DNA of 12,263 nt from Bdellovibrionales bacterium (GTDB lineage Bacteria; Bdellovibrionota; Bdellovibrionia; Bdellovibrionales; UBA1609), in the NCBI GenBank assembly GCA_026648125.1, contig JAPKGD010000016.1:1-12263 (forward strand), read 5' to 3'. The position numbers were made by a program, and so were the translations under genes. Of the stretch, positions 6,450 through 12,263 are shown in pieces (position 1 is the first letter of the stretch; each line of letters starts with the position of its first letter). The notes under the pieces were generated by a model that saw only the letters and a list, made by a program, of their open reading frames with translations, searched no databases and was not told where the DNA came from.

Positions 6450-6547
6450 GGTCTAGAGGCTCGCGGCACGACTTGTTCCCTGTGTCATGCCCAGGTAAAG
6501 TCATTCGGTCGGAAAGGAAGACGTATGAGCACACTTCAAGGGCATGA
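6440..6547 (+). CDS. Possible arginine-rich leader ORF upstream of the succinyltransferase operon
   Basis: A near-perfect ribosome site AAGGAGG (6426-6432) precedes TTG 6440 by seven bases. The resulting ORF has 35 codons, ends with TGA at 6545-6547 and overlaps the aminotransferase start in another frame. Six of the 35 codons are Arg (AGG, AGA, CGG, CGG, AGG, AGG). Such a peptide could couple ribosome progress to arginine supply, but no alternative hairpins were worked out and no good + promoter upstream of 6426 was found. A chance match to the ribosome site is a real alternative. Confidence 0.2.
   Translation: MVSRSRGSRHDLFPVSCPGKVIRSERKTYEHTSRA
6473..6501 (+). promoter_or_regulatory. Weak candidate promoter for the aminotransferase operon
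   Basis: TTGTTC (6473-6478) and TAAAGT (6496-6501, 4/6) are separated by 17 bases. A transcript would start near 6508, just before the ribosome site AAAGGA (6513-6518) and ATG 6525. The -35 match is poor (3/6), so this is only the best candidate in the 111-base divergent gap. Confidence 0.25.
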
Positions 6548-7922
6548 GATGAGTCGATCAGCTAAAATAAATGAATTGGTCGATGGGTTGGTAAAAGAAG
6601 TTCAAAAGTTGGGAGAGTCTCTTAATGCAATTCGGCCGCCCCAAGCGGATCAAGAAAGTCGGGCTGCGGGTCTCATCGAAAAGACCAACCAATTGCGAGG
6701 TCGGCCGCTATTTTACAATTTTATTGGCTCCGGCATTGGACATGGGCCTTACGTTGAGCTTGAGGATGGTAGCGTCAAGCTAGATCTCATCAACGGAATT
6801 GGCATTCATATTCTTGGTCATTCTCACCCAGAAATTATCCGGGCGTCCCTCAAGGGTGCACTTTCAGATGTGGTGATGCAGGGTCACCTTGAACCCAATA
6901 CGGAATACACCAAGTTGTCGAGCAAACTGGTTGAATTGGCCAGCAAGAACAGTCGAATGAAACACGCCTGGATAACGACTTGCGGTACGATGGCCAATGA
7001 AAACGCCTTAAAAATCTGTCGGCAAAAGAAAACACCAGCAAGAATGATAATCACTTTTAAAGATGCATTTGCCGGCCGCTCAACAATGATGGCTGAGGTT
7101 ACCGATAATCCCGCCTTTAAACAGGGCTTACCTGAATATCACGAGGTTTTACGCATTCCTTTCTGTAATAAATTTGACGACAGCATGTGCCGTCAGTCTT
7201 GCGGGAAGGAAAAGACCTTGGCCGTGCTCAAAGAGCACGTTGCCAAACACGAAGGAAACGTCTCGTGTTTTGTATTTGAACCCATGCTCGGAGAGGGAGG
7301 CTATCGGGCCGCATGTCGTGAATTTTTTCTCCCACTACTCGCGTTTTGTAAGGAAAAGAAAATTCCTGTTTGGGCGGATGAAATTCAGACCTTTACCCGA
7401 ACGGGTCAGTTTTTTGCCTATGAAACTTATGGCTTTGGCGACTATGTCGACATTTGTACTATCGCAAAGACGGCGCAAAACGGAGCGACGCTTTATACAG
7501 AAGAAATGAATCCTCAGCCCGGACTTATCGCGGGGACCTTCGCCGGATCGACGGCGGCGCTATCTGCAGGTCTTGCTGTTCTGGAAGAGCTCGAAAACGG
7601 TAACTACATGGGACCGAATGGAAAGGTGAACCAGATTCATAAGGGTTTTGTAAGTATGTTGAACCGCTTGAATGAAACCACCTGCAAGGGGCTGCTGCGG
7701 GATGCTGGTGGATTAGGTCTCATGGTGGCGGTGACGGCTCTTGATGGAAGCCAAGCCAAGCCACAGCAACTTCTTAAATCGCTGTTTAAAAACGGGCTTC
7801 TCTGCTTTGGCTGTGGAAGAAACCCTTGGCGGATTCGCTTTTTGTTACCCGCAGTTTTAACTCAAGCAGACATCGAAGTCGCCGGACAGATTATTGAAAA
7901 ATCAATCCAGGAGTGTTCTTGA
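6525..7922 (+). CDS. Class III PLP-dependent aminotransferase, putative N-succinylornithine transaminase (AstC role)
   Basis: The 465-residue protein has the fold-type I class III layout: a cofactor phosphate loop TTCGTMANENALK, the cofactor-ring Asp at D285 (WADEIQTFTRTGQF) and the Schiff-base Lys K315 (TIAKTAQNGA), then GTFAGSTAALSAGLAVLEEL and a small C-terminal domain. Placed before astA and astD, it most likely converts N2-succinylornithine and 2-oxoglutarate to succinylglutamate semialdehyde and glutamate. It is not a typical ArgD/AstC: it is longer, has an N-terminal extension of about 60 residues and a Cys-containing insert (C214, C222, C226). Substrate assignment rests on context; acetylornithine or another omega-amino acid is possible. 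ATG 6525 is chosen because AAAGGA precedes it by six bases; an in-frame GTG at 6432 would put the start inside a ribosome-site-like sequence. Confidence 0.85.
   Translation: MSTLQGHEMSRSAKINELVDGLVKEVQKLGESLNAIRPPQADQESRAAGLIEKTNQLRGRPLFYNFIGSGIGHGPYVELEDGSVKLDLINGIGIHILGHSHPEIIRASLKGALSDVVMQGHLEPNTEYTKLSSKLVELASKNSRMKHAWITTCGTMANENALKICRQKKTPARMIITFKDAFAGRSTMMAEVTDNPAFKQGLPEYHEVLRIPFCNKFDDSMCRQSCGKEKTLAVLKEHVAKHEGNVSCFVFEPMLGEGGYRAACREFFLPLLAFCKEKKIPVWADEIQTFTRTGQFFAYETYGFGDYVDICTIAKTAQNGATLYTEEMNPQPGLIAGTFAGSTAALSAGLAVLEELENGNYMGPNGKVNQIHKGFVSMLNRLNETTCKGLLRDAGGLGLMVAVTALDGSQAKPQQLLKSLFKNGLLCFGCGRNPWRIRFLLPAVLTQADIEVAGQIIEKSIQECS
7909..7913 (+). promoter_or_regulatory. Ribosome site that sets a TTG start for the M20 gene
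   Basis: AGGAG lies five bases before TTG 7919, which overlaps the aminotransferase stop as TTGA. The in-frame GTG at 7913 sits on the last base of this site and cannot be served by it, so TTG 7919 is preferred. Confidence 0.65.
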
Positions 7923-9262
7923 GTTTTATTGAAAACTGCCGCCAGATTGTTGGCCTCGATTCGACTCCGAATGGAGGAACTAAGGAAATTGGCGAATTTG
8001 TCGCTAAACTTTGCGCTTCGGCTCAGCTCGAAGTGGAGGTTCGCGGAGAAAACTTGAACGGAGTTGAGCAAAGCAATGTGATTGCTCGGCCCCCTGGCAC
8101 TCAGAGACAGAAAGAAATTGTATTTCAAACGCATCTGGACACGGCAGATGCGGGAAATTTCCTGGCCTGGAATAGCACCCAACACAATCCCTTCAATGCC
8201 AGCATTTATGACGGGGTGATGTATGGCCTGGGCGTCGCGGACACAAAGCTCGATCTTTTGTGTAAACTTGAGGCCTTCCGGCAAGTCGGCGCAAAGAGTT
8301 TCCGCCGCCCACCGGTATTGGTGGGCACTTTCGGCGCTCAGCTCGGGATGGTTGGAGCAATCAAGCTTATGAGGCGCAAACTGATTCAGCCGGCCGTTGT
8401 CATCGTCGGAGAACCTACCTCCATGCGAATTGGAATTTCTGGCCAGGGTATAGCGGTCGTGGAGGTCTCTGTCCCATTTTCTCGGGAGGAAGCTGAGTAT
8501 CGAGAGCAGCACGATGAAATGGAAAGTGTAACCTCTCAATCAAAGATTTTTTCGGGAAAGGCAGCACATTCTTCAGACCCCTCTTTGGGCGACAATGCCA
8601 TTATTAAAATGCTGGAGTACCTCGTCCGCTTACCTGAGGGCATAGTCATTATGGAATTGGATGGCGGTATCAACCACAACACTGTGCCCGCCTCTGCTGT
8701 ACTTGAAATTGATATTGTAAGTGGAATTAAGGACCCCATGGTTAAGAAGCTCAGCAAGGTTCTTCATTCACTTCGCCAGCTTGAGTCGGAGCTGAGGGCT
8801 TTTTCGGCCCCGGGGTATTTCCCGCCCCACCCCACACTCAATTTGGGTATGATTCGCACTCTGCCAGACCGAGTTGTGCTGACCGGAAGTTGCCGCATAC
8901 CTGCTGTTGTGCCGGATCAAATGTACGAAGGGTGGATTCGTCGCCTTCACGACGAATGTGAAACGGTCGGCGCAACATTCTCTGTGGTGGATTATAAGTC
9001 GGCATTCAGAACCGCTCCCGAGGCTGCATCAGTTCGGGCGGCGCAAAAGGTTGCGGGTCAGTTGGGACTTGCAACGGAGACAACTACGGTTTCTGCCTCG
9101 ACCGAGGCAAATGTATTTAGTCGATTTGGAGCAGAGTGTCTGGTGCTCGGCCCAGGACAAGGGGTTGGTAATTCACATGCACCCAATGAAAATATAAAAA
9201 TTGAGGAGCTGCAACTGGCGGTGACCTTTTATCGCCAATTGATCGAGGAGCTATGTCTATGA
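7919..9262 (+). CDS. M20-family (ArgE/DapE-like) peptidase homologue lacking the Glu-Glu active-site pair
   Basis: The 447-residue protein has the M20 two-domain plan. Metal-ligand positions are H72 (THLDT), D108 (VADTK), E165 (VGEPTS) and H420 (SHAPNE). The dimerisation domain carries the conserved His at H217 (KAAHSS), and INHNTVPASAVLEIDI matches the usual strand. At the position of the invariant Glu-Glu (catalytic base plus metal ligand) it has A140-Q141 in GTFGAQLGMVGA. Family knowledge says both are needed for hydrolysis, so the protein may be inactive, use another mechanism, or have a binding role. By context it would act as the desuccinylase that releases glutamate from N-succinylglutamate in place of AstE, which belongs to a different family (M14). 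It overlaps both neighbours by four bases (TTGA, ATGA). Family assignment is firm; activity is not. Confidence 0.88.
   Translation: MSFIENCRQIVGLDSTPNGGTKEIGEFVAKLCASAQLEVEVRGENLNGVEQSNVIARPPGTQRQKEIVFQTHLDTADAGNFLAWNSTQHNPFNASIYDGVMYGLGVADTKLDLLCKLEAFRQVGAKSFRRPPVLVGTFGAQLGMVGAIKLMRRKLIQPAVVIVGEPTSMRIGISGQGIAVVEVSVPFSREEAEYREQHDEMESVTSQSKIFSGKAAHSSDPSLGDNAIIKMLEYLVRLPEGIVIMELDGGINHNTVPASAVLEIDIVSGIKDPMVKKLSKVLHSLRQLESELRAFSAPGYFPPHPTLNLGMIRTLPDRVVLTGSCRIPAVVPDQMYEGWIRRLHDECETVGATFSVVDYKSAFRTAPEAASVRAAQKVAGQLGLATETTTVSASTEANVFSRFGAECLVLGPGQGVGNSHAPNENIKIEELQLAVTFYRQLIEELCL
9245..9250 (+). promoter_or_regulatory. Ribosome site that sets the astA start
   Basis: GAGGAG is eight bases before ATG 9259 and only two before the in-frame ATG 9253. 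The second ATG is therefore the likely start, and it forms an ATGA overlap with the stop of the M20 gene. Confidence 0.6.
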
Positions 9263-10272
9263 ACTTTCTAGTGCGTGCGGTCTGTCGAGATGACCTCAAT
9301 CAAATGTACGAACTTGCTCGACAGTTTACGCTTTTAAATTTGCCGGCAGATAAAAAAACCATTGCCAGCAAAATCGAACGGAGTGAAGCGTCCTTTCGCG
9401 GAGAATTGTCTAAAAACGATGCTGAGTATTTGTTTGTTGTGGTCGATCGGGATGGAGATTTTGTTGCTGGATCTTCTATGATCGCAGCTAAAAATGGGAC
9501 GCCCAATTCTCCCAATTTTAGCTTCAAGATTGCAAAGAAGGAGCGGTTCTCTCGAGAATTGGGAATAGGATTTATTCATCAAATTTTAAGTCTAAGGGCC
9601 AATTACGATGGGCCAACTGAGGTTGGTGGCCTCGTGGTCGACAGAGGCTATCGGCGTCGGCCAGAGAAGGTTGGTCGCATGATAAGCCTTTCTCGCTTTC
9701 TGTTTATCGGAATGGAGCCCGACCGCTTTGAAAAGGAACTTCATGCAGAGATGGCGCCTCCGCTCACGGATGAAGGTCGAAGTGAATTTTGGGAAGCCCT
9801 CGGCAGGCGCTTTACTGGGATGCCCTATCAGGAGGCTGATCAAATTTCACAGCAGAACAACCAATTCATAAAATCGCTCTTTCCGGAAGAGGACATTTAT
9901 CTTTGCCTCCTGGATTCAAAGGCCCGACTGGTAATGGGTCGCGTGGCAGAAGAAACACAGGCGGCATTGCATATGCTGAATAAGATAGGATTTGTATATA
10001 AAGATGAGATTGACCCATTTGATGGGGGGCCCCACTTGGGAGCCTTGGCCACCGATGTGAGTCTCATTAAGAGTGCGAAATGGCTGACGGTTGAGAGTCA
10101 ATCGCAGGGCTCCTTTGATCAACAAGTTTTGGTGGCACAGTTTAACGATGGAGAATTTAAATCCACAATTACGGCAGCCAGCATCAAGGGAGAAGAAGTT
10201 TGCTTTCCCGAAAAGACCATTTCAGGATTGAGTTTAAGTCGGGGAGAAAAAATTTACGTCACACCGCTTTGA
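9259..10272 (+). CDS. astA: Arginine/ornithine N-succinyltransferase
   Basis: The 337-residue product aligns along its length with AstA (E. coli protein about 344 residues), which transfers succinyl from succinyl-CoA to the alpha-amino group of arginine; Pseudomonas homologues also use ornithine. Shared segments include NLPADKKTIASKIERSE near the start, the acyl-CoA-binding-like block GGLVVDRGYRRRPEKVGR (from residue 123), then SRFLFI, FWEALGRRF and the C-terminal FDGGPHLGA (254-262). With no astB in the operon, ornithine is the more economical substrate, because succinylornithine needs no dihydrolase; this is inference. It overlaps the M20 gene by four bases and is followed after 15 bases by astD. 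Confidence 0.92.
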   Translation: MNFLVRAVCRDDLNQMYELARQFTLLNLPADKKTIASKIERSEASFRGELSKNDAEYLFVVVDRDGDFVAGSSMIAAKNGTPNSPNFSFKIAKKERFSRELGIGFIHQILSLRANYDGPTEVGGLVVDRGYRRRPEKVGRMISLSRFLFIGMEPDRFEKELHAEMAPPLTDEGRSEFWEALGRRFTGMPYQEADQISQQNNQFIKSLFPEEDIYLCLLDSKARLVMGRVAEETQAALHMLNKIGFVYKDEIDPFDGGPHLGALATDVSLIKSAKWLTVESQSQGSFDQQVLVAQFNDGEFKSTITAASIKGEEVCFPEKTISGLSLSRGEKIYVTPL

Positions 10273-10287
10273 GTGAGGAATTGAACT

Positions 10288-11802
10288 ATGGGTGATATTT
10301 CAAAAATCGAGTACCTCGGAAATTACATCGACGGTCGATTTTTAGTTCCCGAAACGGTCGATGATGAGTGGCAAATTAAGAGTCCCGCGGATCTTAAGGA
10401 CCTCGTTTTTGAGGCAAAAAGCAGCAACGGCCACGTAGACCAAGCCTGCCTGGCCGCCCGAGCCGCCTTTCATAAGTGGGCCCATACACCATTCTCAGAG
10501 CGCGCAAACTATCTTTGGCGCCTGAAGGAGATTTTTGCTGCCCATGCAGAGCCATGGGCACAAATCATTAGTCGCGAGACAGGAAAGCCTCTTTGGGAAG
10601 CCAAAAATGAAGTGGCGACTATGATCAATAAAATCGATATTACTCTCAATCATTCGATGAAGCTGGTTGCGGAAGATAAAGTAGCAGGGGCGCTTCCCGG
10701 CGTGGATGGCTTTATTCGTTATAAACCGCGAGGCGTGATGGCTGTTATTGGTCCATTTAACTTTCCGGGGCATTTGCCAAATGGACACATTATTCCTGCA
10801 TTGGCCTGCGGAAACACAGTGGTCTTTAAGCCATCTGATAAGACTCCGGCTACGGGTCAATTTATGGCCGAGCTCTATCAAAAAGCTGAACTCCCTGCCG
10901 GAGTATTTAATCTCGTTCAAGGTTTGGGCGAAGTTGGTAAACGATTGGCGACGAGCGAATACGTAGATGGAATACTATTTACAGGCTCCTATGAAGTTGG
11001 GCTTAAGATTAAGCAGGATACGATCCACCATTTTGGGAAAATTCTAGCTCTTGAAATGGGCGGAAAAAATGCCACCATTATTTGGGATGATGCGGATCTT
11101 CAAAAGGCAACCTATGAGACTTTGATTGGAAGCTTTTTGTCCGCGGGACAAAGATGCTCCTGCACCTCACGGGTTCTGGTGCACAAACGAGTTCGTGATC
11201 AATTTTTGGATAACTTCTATGCCGCGGCTAAAAAGCTTACGATTGGGCATTGGCGCGACAATCCCTTTATGGGGCCGTTAATTGCCGCGGATGCCGTTGA
11301 GAAATATTTGAGGTTTCAGGAAATTGCTAAGCGCGAGGGGGCGGAGAGCCTTATGCGAGGAAAGTCTCTCGCCCTGAACCATGAAGGGTACTACGTCACG
11401 CCGAGTATCAATCTCGTGCCTAAGTTTGATCCCAAATCTGTTTACCAAAAGAGTGAGATCTTTGGCCCAAATGTCGCGGTCTATACGGTTGATGATTTTG
11501 AGGAGGCCATGACCATTAATAACTCCACAGGTTTTGGCTTGGTTCTCGCTCTTTTCAGCAAAGATCGTAATCTTTACGAGCGCGCTTTGATTGATGCAAA
11601 GGTCGGCCTCTTAAACTGGAATCGAACTACAAATGGCGCGAGCTCTCGGCTGCCTTTTGGTGGCATGGGCAAGTCAGGAAACGATCGGCCCAGCGCTCAT
11701 TTTGCGGTCCAGTACTGTACTGTGCCGGTGGCAAGTCTTGAGGATCAGCTGCCATTTGATAACACTAAACTTATGCCCGGAATAACTTTCGAGTATAAAT
11801 GA
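10288..11802 (+). CDS. astD: N-succinylglutamate 5-semialdehyde dehydrogenase
   Basis: The 504-residue protein is an NAD(P)-dependent aldehyde dehydrogenase of the AstD branch, recognised by GPFNFPGHLPNGHIIPAL, nearly identical to the AstD signature. The catalytic set is present: N158 (FNFP), E256 (LEMGGKNA) and the nucleophile C290 (GQRCSC). The Rossmann segment FTGSYEVG and the closing PFGGMGKSGNDRPS are also typical. It would oxidise N-succinylglutamate semialdehyde from the aminotransferase to N-succinylglutamate. ATG 10288 follows GAGGAA (10275-10280) at seven bases. Its stop overlaps the mltG start as ATGA. The C-terminus extends slightly beyond the dehydrogenase core. Confidence 0.94.
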   Translation: MGDISKIEYLGNYIDGRFLVPETVDDEWQIKSPADLKDLVFEAKSSNGHVDQACLAARAAFHKWAHTPFSERANYLWRLKEIFAAHAEPWAQIISRETGKPLWEAKNEVATMINKIDITLNHSMKLVAEDKVAGALPGVDGFIRYKPRGVMAVIGPFNFPGHLPNGHIIPALACGNTVVFKPSDKTPATGQFMAELYQKAELPAGVFNLVQGLGEVGKRLATSEYVDGILFTGSYEVGLKIKQDTIHHFGKILALEMGGKNATIIWDDADLQKATYETLIGSFLSAGQRCSCTSRVLVHKRVRDQFLDNFYAAAKKLTIGHWRDNPFMGPLIAADAVEKYLRFQEIAKREGAESLMRGKSLALNHEGYYVTPSINLVPKFDPKSVYQKSEIFGPNVAVYTVDDFEEAMTINNSTGFGLVLALFSKDRNLYERALIDAKVGLLNWNRTTNGASSRLPFGGMGKSGNDRPSAHFAVQYCTVPVASLEDQLPFDNTKLMPGITFEYK

Positions 11803-12263
11803 TGAAGAAATTGGTTGTTCTCGTTTTACTTGTAATTTCTATCGGCGCCCTCGGCGTATTGTGGGAGGCCTTTCGCTTTTTGGCGGGCCCAGCGTCGCCG
11901 GAACTCAGCCAAGGAGCCGTGTTTGAAGTTAATCCAGGTGAGGGGTTTTACAAAATTGCGGAGCGATTGGAGCAGAGGAAGCTGGTTTCTTCTGCTTTGT
12001 ATTTTAAAATCCTGGCAAAAATATCGGGTCACGCGACTAAGTTAAAGGTTGGAGAATATGCCCTGAGAACCGACCTGAGACCTATCGAACTTTTAGATAT
12101 TTTATCCTCTGGAAAATCCATCGAACGACAAATGACATTTCCGGAGGGTTGGAACATTTACGAGATGGCGGCCCATGTTGAAAGCAAAGGATTGGGAACC
12201 AAGGACGAATTTCTTGGTCTTGCTAAAAACCCTAAGCTTATAAAAGACCTGCTTGGTGAAGAG
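11799..12263 (+). CDS. mltG: Endolytic murein transglycosylase MltG (YceG), N-terminal part
   Basis: The first 155 residues are in the window and the gene runs off the edge. A short membrane anchor (about residues 4-28, MKKLVVLVLLVISIGALGVL) is followed by a LysM-like fold: NPGEGFYKIAERLEQRKLVSS, then KLKVGEYALRTDLRPIELLDIL and the family-typical FPEGWNIYEMAAHVE. MltG cleaves nascent glycan strands in the periplasm and so limits their length. The catalytic Glu region lies beyond the window and cannot be checked. Two in-frame ATGs are possible (11799 as an ATGA overlap with astD, or 11802); no clear ribosome site is seen, so translational coupling to astD is likely. The pairing with a succinyl-amino-acid operon may be only positional. 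Confidence 0.9.
   Translation, partial: MMKKLVVLVLLVISIGALGVLWEAFRFLAGPASPELSQGAVFEVNPGEGFYKIAERLEQRKLVSSALYFKILAKISGHATKLKVGEYALRTDLRPIELLDILSSGKSIERQMTFPEGWNIYEMAAHVESKGLGTKDEFLGLAKNPKLIKDLLGEE

Noticed and set aside
6432..6524. Upstream GTG start for the aminotransferase, adding 31 residues
   Set aside because: The GTG lies within a sequence that itself looks like a ribosome site, the extra residues match no aminotransferase feature, and ATG 6525 has its own ribosome site at proper spacing.
7862..8539. A 225-codon open frame on the minus strand
   Set aside because: It lies wholly antisense to the well-supported aminotransferase end and M20 gene, has no recognisable motif, and the plus-strand genes show domain-level identity.
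7919..9262. Naming the M20 gene argE, dapE or astE
   Set aside because: AstE belongs to a different peptidase family, and loss of the Glu-Glu pair makes any specific hydrolase name unsafe.

Overview
The window looks like a chromosomal segment of a Gram-negative, probably Bdellovibrionota-like (Deltaproteobacteria/Oligoflexia) bacterium. This is inferred from the mix of an outer-membrane BamD lipoprotein, TPR/SH3 envelope proteins, an AI-2E family permease, RimO and MltG, and from moderate G+C with compact, overlapping genes. No rRNA, tRNA, CRISPR array, transposase or integrase was seen.

Layout. (1) Bases 1 to about 395 are strikingly G+C-rich and unlike the rest. They hold the tail of an unidentified gene, a strong hairpin and the start of a small ORF that runs in frame into a decapitated rimO, so this edge looks like a chimeric assembly join or a real recombination junction. 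(2) Bases 396-1730 (+) encode the RimO body. (3) The 225-base convergent gap 1731-1955 holds a candidate mini-unit: a sigma70-like promoter, a 26-residue hydrophobic ORF with its own ribosome site, and an 8-bp hairpin. (4) Bases 6413 down to 1956 (-) form a tight six-gene cluster in transcription order: TPR-SH3 membrane protein, cyclic-nucleotide-binding domain protein, AI-2E permease, BamD, TPR protein, hypoxanthine phosphoribosyltransferase. Two similar promoters (both with a TAGACT -10 box) lie 6-7 bases before the first gene and before bamD, a geometry that suggests leaderless mRNAs. (5) Bases 6525-12263 (+) form a divergent five-gene operon: class III aminotransferase, M20-family peptidase homologue, AstA, AstD and the beginning of MltG. 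Three of its four junctions are 4-base stop/start overlaps; the fourth is a 15-base gap.

How the genes work together. AstA and AstD are hallmark enzymes of the arginine/ornithine succinyltransferase pathway, and the aminotransferase supplies the middle step. AstB (succinylarginine dihydrolase) and AstE (M14-type succinylglutamate desuccinylase) are absent from this operon, and an M20-family protein sits where a desuccinylase would be expected. The simplest reading is an ornithine-directed succinyl route: ornithine, N2-succinylornithine, succinylglutamate semialdehyde, succinylglutamate, then glutamate. The most notable observation is that the M20 protein has Ala-Gln in place of the catalytic/metal-binding Glu-Glu pair while keeping the other metal ligands, so its role is open. 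A second item is a possible arginine-rich leader ORF directly upstream of this operon.
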